Shown in pieces: positions 30,710 through 39,313 of a DNA stretch of 39,904 bases. Each line of letters starts with the position of its first letter. Position 1 is the stretch's first letter. The notes under the pieces were generated by a model that saw only the letters and a list, made by a program, of their open reading frames with translations, made no database searches and had not been told where the DNA came from. Both the position numbers and the translations under genes were made by a program. Source of the stretch: Enterococcus sp. CSURQ0835 (GTDB taxonomy: Bacteria > Bacillota > Bacilli > Lactobacillales > Enterococcaceae); the NCBI RefSeq assembly GCF_902706605.1, contig NZ_CACSLH010000027.1, positions 1 through 39,904 of the forward strand, in the 5' to 3' direction.

Positions 30710-32124
30710 TGCAGTCAGATATTAAGATCACATACGGAAATTACAATTTAACAAGCAATATGGATCTGATCGAGTTTCCAGACTTTTCTCTGATGAGCCT
30801 GCCGAAGCCCGGTGAAGCAGAAAAAGAAAAAAGTTTTAGCTTTAAATTTCTAATGGAAACAGATGATTTTATTAACGCTCGTGACGAGCTTGCACGTGGC
30901 GTTTTTCATGGGAACGAGGATAAACTGAAAATCTCGATCTTTCCTAATCGCTATTGGATGGCGGCAGTGGATGAGGAAGCTAGTTTCGTGCGGAAAATGG
31001 AGAACCGATTGCAAGTTGAAGTTGGGATCACGTTTAATTTATCAAGTCTTTATGCGATGAATGACGAAACACGGATCTTCCCCGCTGCCATGAAGAAAAA
31101 AGGCGACCAAGACATCTTGACCGCGACGGTAATCAATGATGGAACCGTCGCAGTGCCCATCAGTTATCGAATTAAAAACACGAGTGACAATGGGTATATC
31201 GGTGTAGTCAGTCAACACGGGACTGCTCAGATCGGGAATGTTAGCCAGCACAAACAATCAGAAATGCTGATCGCGGATAAAGTCGGCGATGGCAGCTTTA
31301 CGAACAACTGGAAAGAGAACACCGGGAAGCTCACTGAAAACTTCCCAGTGTTTGGGAATTGGGCTGAAATGAATTTTTGGGGTCGCGACTTGTTGCATGG
31401 ACAATATTTTGGTGGACCCGTCAAAGGTTGGCACGGGACATCTAAAAACCGCAAGATCAATAAAGACTCACTCGGCGAGCTAGGCGCAGAACACTTCACG
31501 TTAGACACGCGGGTGTGGTTCTTGAATACTGCCGGTAACGAACAAGGTTTATTACAGTGTATCGTCTCCACCGATGCCGGTGAACGTTGGTTAGGTTTTG
31601 CGATCGATAAGGGCTTAGACGGCAACAACGCTAAAGTCCGATTGTACAATGGTGAGACCTACGCCCACATCGACTTTGATACCGGCGCAAATGACCTAGT
31701 CAGTAAAGATGCCGGAGACATTCGAATCGAGAAGTTCGGAGAAAAAGTGACGTTTCGCTTTAAGAATCGAACGGTCACGTATATTGTAAAAAGCTTAGAA
31801 GGCGTGAAGTTTACCAATGTAACGCTGTTCGCAGGGCAAATGGAAGAACGCCCCTATGTCTTTGTGATGGGGTTTGATTATCTCCATTTTCAAAAACATT
31901 TTACGGCAGACCCAACGGGGATCCCAAACTCTTTTCAAATGGGGGATCAGCTTGTGATCGAAGGCGATACGGGGAACATTTACCACAATCGGACGCGGAT
32001 TGCAGACACATTGGGTTCGAAATGGTTTCTAGCACCGCCCGGCGAGACGGAGATCCAATTCTTCTACTCGGACTTTTCCAAGCCGCCGGAGATTCAGGCT
32101 GAGATCAAAGAGGGGTGGTTGTAA
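30709..32124 (+). CDS. distal tail protein (Dit) with carbohydrate-binding-like insertion
   Basis: 471 residues, long for Dit (about 250). The N-terminal 150 residues form the hub domain (LIEFPDFSLMSLPKPGEAEK, MENRLQVEVGITFNLSSLYA). Residues about 195-390 are a beta-sandwich insert rich in W, G and D (WGRDLLHGQYFGGPVKGWHG, HIDFDTGANDLVSKDAG), like the CBM modules of evolved Dits that bind host wall sugars. The C-terminus returns to the Dit galectin-like fold (GSKWFLAPPGETEIQFFYSD). GTG start overlaps the tape measure stop. It forms the baseplate hub. Confidence 0.88.
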   Translation: MQSDIKITYGNYNLTSNMDLIEFPDFSLMSLPKPGEAEKEKSFSFKFLMETDDFINARDELARGVFHGNEDKLKISIFPNRYWMAAVDEEASFVRKMENRLQVEVGITFNLSSLYAMNDETRIFPAAMKKKGDQDILTATVINDGTVAVPISYRIKNTSDNGYIGVVSQHGTAQIGNVSQHKQSEMLIADKVGDGSFTNNWKENTGKLTENFPVFGNWAEMNFWGRDLLHGQYFGGPVKGWHGTSKNRKINKDSLGELGAEHFTLDTRVWFLNTAGNEQGLLQCIVSTDAGERWLGFAIDKGLDGNNAKVRLYNGETYAHIDFDTGANDLVSKDAGDIRIEKFGEKVTFRFKNRTVTYIVKSLEGVKFTNVTLFAGQMEERPYVFVMGFDYLHFQKHFTADPTGIPNSFQMGDQLVIEGDTGNIYHNRTRIADTLGSKWFLAPPGETEIQFFYSDFSKPPEIQAEIKEGWL

Positions 32125-35051
32125 TGGCAGATACGCCTAAGGTTACCGTTCTCGATCAAAATGAAGGCTTTCAAACGATCCTAGATAATACACGTCCTAA
32201 AGCGTTGCACTATCGAGATGAAGTCTTTCACACTTACTTGACCGGCACGGCTTGTACGTTTGAAGCAACGATCTTAAAAAGCACATCGGACGCTGAGTTG
32301 ATTCAAGAAGGCTATAAGTTAGCGTTTCGCTATCGTGGCAAAGACTACAGCTTAACGATCATGAAGATCACGGAGAACGAAAAACAGCTTAAGGTGATGG
32401 CACTGGGTGTGTCGCTCGAGGCAAACAACACCGAAGTCGATGCGTATGCGGCTGATAAGGAAATGGCATTCATTGATTACATGCGCGTATTCGATGAAGA
32501 GACGACCATTTTTATTGGTTTCAACGAGATCGCGGATCGTAAACGTAAGTTGAGCTGGGATGGCACTAGCACGTTACTAGCGCGAATGTTGAGCTTGGCC
32601 AATAAGTTTGATGCGGAGATCGAGTTTGAAACAGTCCTCTATGATAACTACACCACAAAAGATTTACGGATCAATATTTATAAGAAGGAAAGTGAGAAAG
32701 ACCAAGGGATCGGGCAGTACCGTCCCGAAGTCAAACTGGAATACGGGAAGAATATTGAAACGATCGAAAAAGATGTGGATATCACGAACATCAAAACAGC
32801 GATCCGTCCAATTGGGAAAGATGGCTTAAATTTGATCGGCGAGAAGTTGGAAGAAAAAGATGAACAAGGTAACATTCTTTTTCAAATGATCGACGGATCA
32901 GGCTGGATCTACGCGCCGCAAGCTCGTGATCGCTTCCCAAGTAACAACTTTGCGATCAATCGTGAAGACCGTTATATCGGGACGACGTGGACGTATGAAA
33001 CCGCCGATAAAGCGGTGCTGAAAGGACAAGGGCTGGCACGGCTGAAAGAACTCTGTCAGCCTGTCGTCAATTACACGGTTGCCGGTTATTTTGATCTCGA
33101 TTTAGGCGATACGGTCCGGCTAGTTGATGAAGGTTATACACCAACCCTGCTGCTAGAAGCGCGTGTTGCGGAACAGGAAATTTGTTGGACCGATCCAAGC
33201 AAGAACAAGACAGTCTTTACCAATTACAAAGAGCTGCTATCTGAGATCGACAAGAGTTTGCTGGATCAAATGCAAGAGTTGATCAATCAGAACAAGCAAT
33301 ACAACTGTGAGATCACGACCACTAACGGGACAGTGTTCAAAGCAGATGATGGAACGACCGATTTAACTGCGCGAGTCCTAAACGGGACCGAAGATGTTAC
33401 GGACACGTTGAAAATCAATTGGTTTAAAAATGCTGAGCCGCTTAAATCAGGCAAGACGATCACCGTCACGGCCAAAGATTTCGTCGACTCAGCTGTTTAT
33501 CGTTACGAAACGATCGACCCACAAGGGAAGAATCGCGGCGGCGCAGAGTTAACCGTGATGAACGTGCGAGATGGTGAAGGTGTGAAGACGATCGATTATT
33601 ATTATGCTCTCAGTGACAGCGATAAAGTATTGCCTACGAACTGGCAAGATACGATCCCGCCGCTAGAAAAAGGCAAGTATCTATGGAAGAAAATCGTCTT
33701 TACGATGAACGATGGTTCAGAGTCCATTTCCTACGATATCTCGTACAGTGGCGATGATGGGTCGGACGGTAAAGGGATCCGAGATACTGAGGTCACATAT
33801 TGTGCTAGCACAAGTGGAACTGAAGCACCGAAGACTGGCTGGACCGACACGATCCCTGATACCAAACCAAACGAATATCTGTGGACACGTACGATCACGA
33901 TCTATAGCGACAACACCACCACAACGGCGTACTCCGTCAGTAAAATGGGCGCTAGTGGCGCGGATGCAAAAAGCATTCGAATCGTAGCGAGCGGTCAAGT
34001 CATGAGTTTTACAGATACAAACGATCCTACGAGCTTGCAGACGATCACGTTTGAGTTGGCACTACAAAACTTAGTCGGACAAGCAGCGTGGCTCGCAATC
34101 CCATACATCGGCACTAACCCGCAACCTGCCATCACGTTAGGCGGTCAAGGTAGCAAGAAGACCCTTACCAGTAATCAGTGGGAATATAAATCTTGGACAA
34201 GCATCACGATCACCGCAACTGTGGCGGGCTACTCGGACAGTGTGACCGTAATCAAAGTCCGTGATGGTACACAAGGTGAGCCGACTGGGGTAACAGAGTC
34301 TGCGACGATTCCGTCCAATCCGTTTCCAAACATGCTTTGGAAGTGTACAGGTAATCTAGCAGGGTATATCATCAATACGATCTATCGCTGGACTGGTGTC
34401 AAGTGGGTGCTGTTTAACTTTAGTGCTGAGAACATTCAAGCGGATACGTTAGATGTTATTGCGGCTAATATGGGTGTTCTTACGGCAGGAAAATTAGTCT
34501 CAAAAAATGGTAATACTACTGTAGATTTAGATAGGGGCGAAATTTCGACTAAAGACACCTACGGAGTTGTGGCGACTATGACATCCGGTCGAATTGACAT
34601 CATTGATAATACGAGCATTGAGAATAATTCGCTTGCATTGCACTCAGGGTCTATTCGTTTGGGAAACACATATGCTGCAAACAAGTTAGAAATCTATAAC
34701 AAAACGATCAACTTCACCCAGAATGGTAATAAAGCATCTCTAAACTACGACAATGTAGAAGACACGGGTTGGCACAATATGACGCTTGCGAATGGATGTA
34801 ATGGGTCTGCAAAATGGCGTAAACGTGCTGGTCGAGTCGAGGCGCGTATAGGTGTTGGAGCGATTAACAACCGTTATGGCATTGCAATTGCACTCATGCC
34901 AGCAACCTATGCGCCGTCTGAAACGATATACTTCTTAGGGTCCGTTTATGGAGTCGCAATCGAGTTATCATTGCGGACAGATGGACAGGTAGTTATTGAG
35001 TCTAAAGGTGCAGAACGTGCGGGTGCGATCTTAACCTATATTCCAAAATAA
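32124..35051 (+). CDS. tail-associated protein (Tal), prophage endopeptidase tail family
   Basis: 975 residues. Residues 1-390 match the Prophage_tail (PF06605) hub domain (VTVLDQNEGFQTILDN, LGDTVRLVDEGYTPTLLLEA). Next come an Ig-like segment (CEITTTNGTVFKADDGTTDL) and two tandem repeats of about 60 residues, each with W(Q/T)DTIP...YLW and ending in a glycine-rich turn. The last 90 residues (GWHNMTLANGCNGSAKWRKR) look like a compact receptor-binding head. DNA beyond about 34430 is more AT-rich. The ATG at 32124 is preferred to a GTG at 32115. Confidence 0.85.
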   Translation: MADTPKVTVLDQNEGFQTILDNTRPKALHYRDEVFHTYLTGTACTFEATILKSTSDAELIQEGYKLAFRYRGKDYSLTIMKITENEKQLKVMALGVSLEANNTEVDAYAADKEMAFIDYMRVFDEETTIFIGFNEIADRKRKLSWDGTSTLLARMLSLANKFDAEIEFETVLYDNYTTKDLRINIYKKESEKDQGIGQYRPEVKLEYGKNIETIEKDVDITNIKTAIRPIGKDGLNLIGEKLEEKDEQGNILFQMIDGSGWIYAPQARDRFPSNNFAINREDRYIGTTWTYETADKAVLKGQGLARLKELCQPVVNYTVAGYFDLDLGDTVRLVDEGYTPTLLLEARVAEQEICWTDPSKNKTVFTNYKELLSEIDKSLLDQMQELINQNKQYNCEITTTNGTVFKADDGTTDLTARVLNGTEDVTDTLKINWFKNAEPLKSGKTITVTAKDFVDSAVYRYETIDPQGKNRGGAELTVMNVRDGEGVKTIDYYYALSDSDKVLPTNWQDTIPPLEKGKYLWKKIVFTMNDGSESISYDISYSGDDGSDGKGIRDTEVTYCASTSGTEAPKTGWTDTIPDTKPNEYLWTRTITIYSDNTTTTAYSVSKMGASGADAKSIRIVASGQVMSFTDTNDPTSLQTITFELALQNLVGQAAWLAIPYIGTNPQPAITLGGQGSKKTLTSNQWEYKSWTSITITATVAGYSDSVTVIKVRDGTQGEPTGVTESATIPSNPFPNMLWKCTGNLAGYIINTIYRWTGVKWVLFNFSAENIQADTLDVIAANMGVLTAGKLVSKNGNTTVDLDRGEISTKDTYGVVATMTSGRIDIIDNTSIENNSLALHSGSIRLGNTYAANKLEIYNKTINFTQNGNKASLNYDNVEDTGWHNMTLANGCNGSAKWRKRAGRVEARIGVGAINNRYGIAIALMPATYAPSETIYFLGSVYGVAIELSLRTDGQVVIESKGAERAGAILTYIPK

Positions 35052-35067
35052 AAAGGAGAGTGTAATA

Positions 35068-35379
35068 ATGGCAGACACAATTGAACTGGTAACAGCCTAT
35101 GAACCCTTCACTAAGCCTGACAAGGATGGAAAGTGGTATCAAAAATGGCAAATCCAAAAAGGAATGTCCATGCCAGGGAATTATATTCCATTTGGTCCTG
35201 ATCCCAGCTTGCGATTTCCACGGTTTAATTTCGAGACAGGCAAATGGGTTGAAGACGAGCATGCGTTGAATACGCTACTCTTAAAAGAAAATGAAGCGTT
35301 AAAAGCTCGTGTGGCACAATCCGAAGGGGCCATCATGGATCTTGCCGCGATGGTATTAAGTAAAAAGGAGGAAAAATAA
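35068..35379 (+). CDS. tail-associated small protein, 103 aa
   Basis: MADTIELVTAYEPFTKPDKD starts a beta-rich part with several aromatic residues (WYQKWQIQ, YIPFGPDPSLRFPRF), followed by a coiled-coil end (LLLKENEALKARVAQSEGAI). AAAAGGAGAGTGTAAT precedes the ATG. Small proteins of this design follow the tail fibre gene in many Gram-positive phages and may trimerise next to it. No domain family is certain. Confidence 0.75.
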   Translation: MADTIELVTAYEPFTKPDKDGKWYQKWQIQKGMSMPGNYIPFGPDPSLRFPRFNFETGKWVEDEHALNTLLLKENEALKARVAQSEGAIMDLAAMVLSKKEEK

Positions 35380-35380
35380 A

Positions 35381-35542
35381 ATGTATTCAGACTTGGAAAT
35401 GTTATTTGCAACCTATGTATTAAAGGGCGTTGAAAATGGGGGACGTACGCTTGAATCAGTGCCAGCAGTATTGCGGCCAAACGTGCAAAAGATTGTCGAG
35501 GAAGCACAGTCAAAGCCCGCTGGCGAAACGCCGGCAGAATAA
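35381..35542 (+). CDS. XkdX/CD1375-like small protein, 53 aa
   Basis: MYSDLEMLFATYVLKGVENG followed by GRTLESVPAVLRPNVQKIVE fits the small helical proteins placed after tail fibre genes (CD1375 or XkdX-like). AAAAGGAGG lies upstream. It starts one base after the previous stop and is followed by a terminator. Function unknown; a fibre chaperone has been suggested for similar proteins. Confidence 0.75.
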   Translation: MYSDLEMLFATYVLKGVENGGRTLESVPAVLRPNVQKIVEEAQSKPAGETPAE

Positions 35543-35552
35543 TCAGTGCAGT

Positions 35553-35585
35553 AGCGATCGGTTTTCTAGCCGGTCGCTTTTTTAA
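35553..35585 (+). terminator. intrinsic terminator after tail genes
   Basis: AGCGATCGG (35553-35561) pairs with CCGGTCGCT (35570-35578), 9 bp with one G-U, followed by TTTTT. It divides tail and lysis modules. Confidence 0.85.
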
Positions 35586-35603
35586 ATGATAAGAGGTGGT
35601 GGC

Positions 35604-35990
35604 ATGAAAACGATCATAAAAAATTGGACCTTCCTAGTTTTAGGATTAATGACCGCCGCGTTAGGAGCCTACCTTGCCACACATCGAGGCTATTTAGATC
35701 AGGTTTATACGTATAGTGAGCTATTTGACTGGTTCGACTCCCCACTAGGCGGTTTAATTCTTGTGGGGATCGGCGGTTTAACTGGGGTAGGAATTTGGTT
35801 AAACTCACCAATTGTTCGCCGTGTTGCGTTGATTTTGAATGGAAGTGTGTACGCGATGTTTTTTGCGTCGTTTGCCCTACGCGCATTGGCGGGGTTCCAC
35901 AATTTATCATGGATCTTTTCGCTAGCCGCATTCATCAATGTGCTGGGCACGGCGTATAAGGAGGCGACACGCGTCCATGAATCCGAATAA
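35604..35990 (+). CDS. multi-pass membrane protein of the lysis module
   Basis: 128 residues with about four hydrophobic segments (TFLVLGLMTAALGAYLA, GLILVGIGGLTGVGIW, RVALILNGSVYAMFFASFAL, WIFSLAAFINVLGTAY). AGAGGTGGTGGC precedes the ATG at 35604. It opens the lysis cassette and overlaps the next gene. It could be a second holin or a holin regulator; nothing proves either. Confidence 0.7.
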   Translation: MKTIIKNWTFLVLGLMTAALGAYLATHRGYLDQVYTYSELFDWFDSPLGGLILVGIGGLTGVGIWLNSPIVRRVALILNGSVYAMFFASFALRALAGFHNLSWIFSLAAFINVLGTAYKEATRVHESE

Positions 35991-36363
35991 TGGAAAAGAG
36001 CTGCTTGTTGCGTTCATCTCAATGTTAGGCGGAGCGTTAACGAGTTACTTCACGTTTCGCGGCAAAAAAGCGGAAGCCGATAGTCCGGTGGAGTCTATCT
36101 ACACCAAAGAGGTGCGTGCCATCATTGATGACTATCGGGAAGAGCGCGCGGCACTACAAAAAGAAAAAGCAGAATTATTGGCCATCATTGATCAAGTCAA
36201 GGCTCGCAACACTGATCTAGAACGTGAAAATCATTTGCTTAAAACGGAAAATGTTCGGTTAGCCAGTCAAGTTGATCAGCTTGATGAGAAAGTCAAAGAA
36301 CTCTCAGATGGGGTTGAGAAGTTAGGAGGGGCAAGTAGTGAAAGAGATTCTAGCAAAAATTAA
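35977..36363 (+). CDS. membrane-anchored coiled-coil protein of the lysis module
   Basis: 128 residues: MNPNNGKELLVAFISMLGGA gives one N-terminal membrane segment, followed by a long coiled coil (AALQKEKAELLAIIDQVKAR, LKTENVRLASQVDQL). AAGGAGG is 13 nt upstream, a long spacing, so coupling to the overlapping upstream gene is likely. It resembles accessory proteins found next to phage holins in Gram-positive phages. Function unknown. Confidence 0.7.
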   Translation: MNPNNGKELLVAFISMLGGALTSYFTFRGKKAEADSPVESIYTKEVRAIIDDYREERAALQKEKAELLAIIDQVKARNTDLERENHLLKTENVRLASQVDQLDEKVKELSDGVEKLGGASSERDSSKN

Positions 36364-36613
36364 TTGGAAAGTACGTTTCCAAGATAAAACGTTTGTGATC
36401 AGCCTAATCGGGCTGATTTTTTTATTGATCCAACAAATTTTAGCCGTCTTTGGTGTGAATTGGGATTACACGCTGATCAATGAGCAGATCACACAAGTCA
36501 TTAATACCGTGTTTCTGATTCTGGCATTGATTGGAGTAGTAAAAGATCCGACCACGCCAGGGCTGAAAGATAGCGATCAAGCGATGATGTATGGAAAAGG
36601 AGACGATAAATAA
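36338..36613 (+). CDS. holin (phi LC3 family)
   Basis: 91 residues from a GTG start. INWKVRFQDKTFVISLIGLI begins the phage_holin_1 (PF04531) pattern, with membrane segments at about 19-38 and 52-68 and a conserved VKDPTTPGLKDSDQAMMYGK tail. GGAGGGGCAAGTA precedes the start. It overlaps the coiled-coil gene and the endolysin start (TAATG). It makes the membrane lesion that lets the endolysin reach the wall. Confidence 0.95.
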   Translation: MKEILAKINWKVRFQDKTFVISLIGLIFLLIQQILAVFGVNWDYTLINEQITQVINTVFLILALIGVVKDPTTPGLKDSDQAMMYGKGDDK

Positions 36614-37935
36614 TGGTAATGAATGGTATCGACGTAGCAAGTTACCAGCGCGGAATCAATATGGCAGCCGTACCGGGAGAGTTCGTTTTAATCAAAGCAA
36701 CGGGCGGCATGGGATACGTAAACCCAGCATGCGATGAACAATTTCAATCCGCAGTAAATGCCGGTAAACTAGTAGGGATTTACCACTATGCCCACGAGAT
36801 CGGCTTTCAAGGAACGGCAGAACAAGAAGCTCGGTTCTTCCTTGACAATATCCGCGGTTACATCGGCAAAGCGGTCTTAGTCCTAGACTGGGAATCGGAC
36901 AATAAAAATGATGTGGCGTGGGCAAAACGCTGGCTAGATATCGTAGCTAGTGAAGCCGGGGTTAAGCCGCTCTTTTACACTTATACCGGCGTCCTAAACA
37001 GTTTTAACTTTAGCTCGATCGCGAACGCTGATTATGGCTTGTGGATTGCCGCTTATGGCGCAGATAATGCTATTAATGGGTACTTACAACCAAGTCCGCC
37101 AGCCGTGCCATATTGGTCAAACATTGCGATGTTCCAATACAGCTCGAATACTTATTTAAGTGGTTGGGGCGCTCGTCTTGATGCCAATGTGTTCTACGGT
37201 GACGCTGATACGTGGAACGCCTACGCTGGTGGTAAGCCAGTTAAAACAGTGGATGGTCATTTGGACACCGCTAACATCAACACGGGTGCTTTCCATGTAA
37301 CTGGCTGGATGTCTGAAAAAGACAAAGATTTATCAAAAACGACGCCTTGGTTATTCTTCCTTAATGGAGGAAAAGAACTGGCTCGTGTGAAGGGAAAATG
37401 GATCAATCGTCCTGATGTCGGCAACGCCGGCGTGGATTTTGGCGGGAGTACGCCGCAAGCATTACAAGACCAAAACTTCACCGTGATGTTCCGTGCCAGT
37501 GATAACAAGGGTGATGAGATCCAAGCGGAACTAAAATTCTCAAATGAGTTTAATCTGCCGAAAGTTAGTGATGGTTACTTGGATAAAACCAAGCCAAATA
37601 AAGATCGTGAGCTGACACTGACTGGCTGGCACTTAGACACTCGTCAAACAGCAGGAGACGCACACTGGTTGTATCTGATGGATGCCGACACCAACAAACC
37701 ATTGAAAAAATGGGACGTCTCAAAAGATAGTTTCCAGCCGTCTGAAGACGTAGCAAAACACTATTCAAGTCAGGTAGCACAAGCAACTACTTGCCGATTT
37801 TCCACCACAGTTAAAGTACCGGATGGGCTAGATGGCGTGAAAAGCTATATCATTTCTCGTTATACTAACGATAAAGATGGGAACGGCGATGGAACAAAAG
37901 ACTATAAATTTACTGACAGCTTAATCTTCTTATAA
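36613..37935 (+). CDS. GH25 endolysin with two C-terminal repeats
   Basis: 440 residues. Residues 4-205 are a glycoside hydrolase 25 muramidase: GIDVASYQRG with D7, LVLDWESD with D92 and E94, and YWIAAYG/FQYSS-type strands. After KPVKTV come two related modules, about 216-318 and 322-440, each opening DG(H/Y)LD followed by a (V/L)TGW core. They probably bind the host wall. No signal peptide is seen, so export relies on the holin. The first ATG has GGAG 10 nt upstream. Confidence 0.95.
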   Translation: MVMNGIDVASYQRGINMAAVPGEFVLIKATGGMGYVNPACDEQFQSAVNAGKLVGIYHYAHEIGFQGTAEQEARFFLDNIRGYIGKAVLVLDWESDNKNDVAWAKRWLDIVASEAGVKPLFYTYTGVLNSFNFSSIANADYGLWIAAYGADNAINGYLQPSPPAVPYWSNIAMFQYSSNTYLSGWGARLDANVFYGDADTWNAYAGGKPVKTVDGHLDTANINTGAFHVTGWMSEKDKDLSKTTPWLFFLNGGKELARVKGKWINRPDVGNAGVDFGGSTPQALQDQNFTVMFRASDNKGDEIQAELKFSNEFNLPKVSDGYLDKTKPNKDRELTLTGWHLDTRQTAGDAHWLYLMDADTNKPLKKWDVSKDSFQPSEDVAKHYSSQVAQATTCRFSTTVKVPDGLDGVKSYIISRYTNDKDGNGDGTKDYKFTDSLIFL

Positions 37936-37943
37936 AACGAAAC

Positions 37944-37975
37944 CCCTCAGCCTTAATCGGTTGAGGGATTTTTTT
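37944..37975 (+). terminator. intrinsic terminator after the endolysin
   Basis: CCCTCAGCC (37944-37952) pairs with GGTTGAGGG (37959-37967), one G-U, followed by ATTTTTTT. It ends the late operon and insulates the abi locus. The gap from 37976 to 38066 shows no gene. Confidence 0.9.
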
Positions 37976-38066
37976 GTGTGTGAAATCCCCCTTATGTTAG
38001 AGAATATTATGCGAAAAACAGGGTGAAGTTCGAAAAAATAGTAAAATAGATATTGAGGGATATGTG

Positions 38067-38095
38067 TTGACTATTAGCTCATTGTGTTAGATAAT
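38067..38095 (+). promoter_or_regulatory. promoter of the abi-leader RNA
   Basis: TTGACT, a 17-bp spacer and GATAAT form a strong sigma-A promoter. Transcription should begin near 38102. It lies outside the late operon and so can work in the lysogen. Confidence 0.75.
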
Positions 38096-38101
38096 GTGCT
38101 T

Positions 38102-38143
38102 GTAGATCTAGCCTAGGCCGTCAGCGGCTAGGCATTTTTTTTT
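38102..38143 (+). ncRNA. short hairpin RNA / terminator upstream of abi
   Basis: The predicted RNA has a 9-10-nt 5' tail, then GCCTAG (38111-38116), a bulged G, CCG, loop TCAG, CGG and CTAGGC (38128-38133), followed by A and nine T. This is a strong terminator. The abi ribosome site AGGGGTG starts one base after the T run, so the protein is expressed only by read-through. Known RNA-antitoxin loci (type III) and AbiF loci with a conserved RNA have this kind of order. The exact RNA ends are inferred. Confidence 0.6.
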
Positions 38144-38155
38144 AGGGGTGACAAA

Positions 38156-39163
38156 TTGAAAAATGATCGACCATTTAAAACAATCGATGAGCAAATAGAT
38201 GGATTGATTTCTAGAGGACTTAAAATTGAAAATAGGGGTCATACATATGATGTGTTGCTAAACAACAATTATTATTCTGTCGTAAACGGGTACAAAAAGC
38301 CGTTTATTAAAAAAGATCCACATGGGAATTTTTTGGTCCCAGAAAGGTTTCTAGATAATTGTAAGTTTTCAGAATTGTTTGCGCTTTACAAATATGATAA
38401 CGAACTAAAAAACCTTTTCTTCAAATATGTGATTATTTTTGAAAGTAGATTAAAAACACTTGTAGCTTATAGATTTTGCGAAGCACATAGGAATCCATAT
38501 GATTATTTAAGTGTTGAAAATTACTCTCAAGAGACTAGGGATTTATCAAATGTCCTAACAAACATTTCAAATCTTTCGAAAAAGATAGATAAAAATAAAA
38601 ACGCATCTTATGATAATTCAATCAAACATTATATAGTCAAACATGAAAATGTACCATTGTGGGTTCTTGTTAATTTTCTAACCTTTGGAGAATTACAATT
38701 TCTGTTTTTGGCTTTAGATAAGGATCTAAAAGAAAAGATTTGTAAGGATTTTAGTAAGAGATTCAAGGAAACATATAATTCAAAAGAAAAAATTGATGTT
38801 GAAGAAATGCAAATGATAATTAAAAGTATAAATTTATTTAGAAACGTATGTGCACACGATGAAGTTTTGTATAATTATTGTCTTCAAAAGAAAATAAAGC
38901 TATCTTTATTCAATAAGTATTACGTGGATAATTCTAAATTTAAAAATATTTCTAAAGACTCTAAAACAGATATTTTCGTTTTAATTTCATTGCTTAAATT
39001 GGTACTCCAAAATAAGGAATTTAAAGAATTTATTTGTGCAATAAAATCTATTCACAGAAAGTACCAGGGAAGTTTTAAATGCGTACCCTTTGAGGAGCTT
39101 TTAAAAATGATGGGATTCCCAGAATCATGGGAAAAAAGATTAGACATCAATACCATTGCATAA
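38156..39163 (+). CDS. Abi_2/AbiF-family HEPN protein (abortive infection)
   Basis: 335 residues, starting KNDRPFKTIDEQIDGLISRG after a TTG codon; YYSVVNGYKKPFI is typical of Abi_2 (PF07751, AbiD/AbiF). The HEPN active-site motif is R229-N-V-C-A-H234 in FRNVCAHDEVLYNY (Rx4H). A second Rx4H, R106 to H111, is present earlier. HEPN proteins of this kind cleave RNA and arrest growth on infection. DNA is markedly AT-rich compared with the late genes, suggesting acquisition. AGGGGTG lies 5 nt before the TTG. It is a prophage-borne defence gene outside the late operon. Confidence 0.88.
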   Translation: MKNDRPFKTIDEQIDGLISRGLKIENRGHTYDVLLNNNYYSVVNGYKKPFIKKDPHGNFLVPERFLDNCKFSELFALYKYDNELKNLFFKYVIIFESRLKTLVAYRFCEAHRNPYDYLSVENYSQETRDLSNVLTNISNLSKKIDKNKNASYDNSIKHYIVKHENVPLWVLVNFLTFGELQFLFLALDKDLKEKICKDFSKRFKETYNSKEKIDVEEMQMIIKSINLFRNVCAHDEVLYNYCLQKKIKLSLFNKYYVDNSKFKNISKDSKTDIFVLISLLKLVLQNKEFKEFICAIKSIHRKYQGSFKCVPFEELLKMMGFPESWEKRLDINTIA

Positions 39164-39285
39164 GTAAAGACCTTAGCGATTGCTGTTTTTTCTTACATAA
39201 CTCTCTGCTTAAGCCCATCATAATTTTTGTTTTTCCAATCAGTACTTTAAAGGGGAAAATTATTTTTTGCTGCAAAAAATCAATA

Positions 39286-39313
39286 AACAAGACTCTCGCT
39301 AAAGAGTCTTGTT
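39286..39313 (-). terminator. intrinsic terminator of the right-end leftward genes
   Basis: AACAAGACTCT (39286-39296) and AGAGTCTTGTT (39303-39313) form a perfect 11-bp stem with a 6-nt loop containing the stop codon of the leftward gene. It may also act on the plus strand after abi, where TTTT is part of the flank. Another A/T inverted repeat lies at 39262-39280. Confidence 0.75.
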
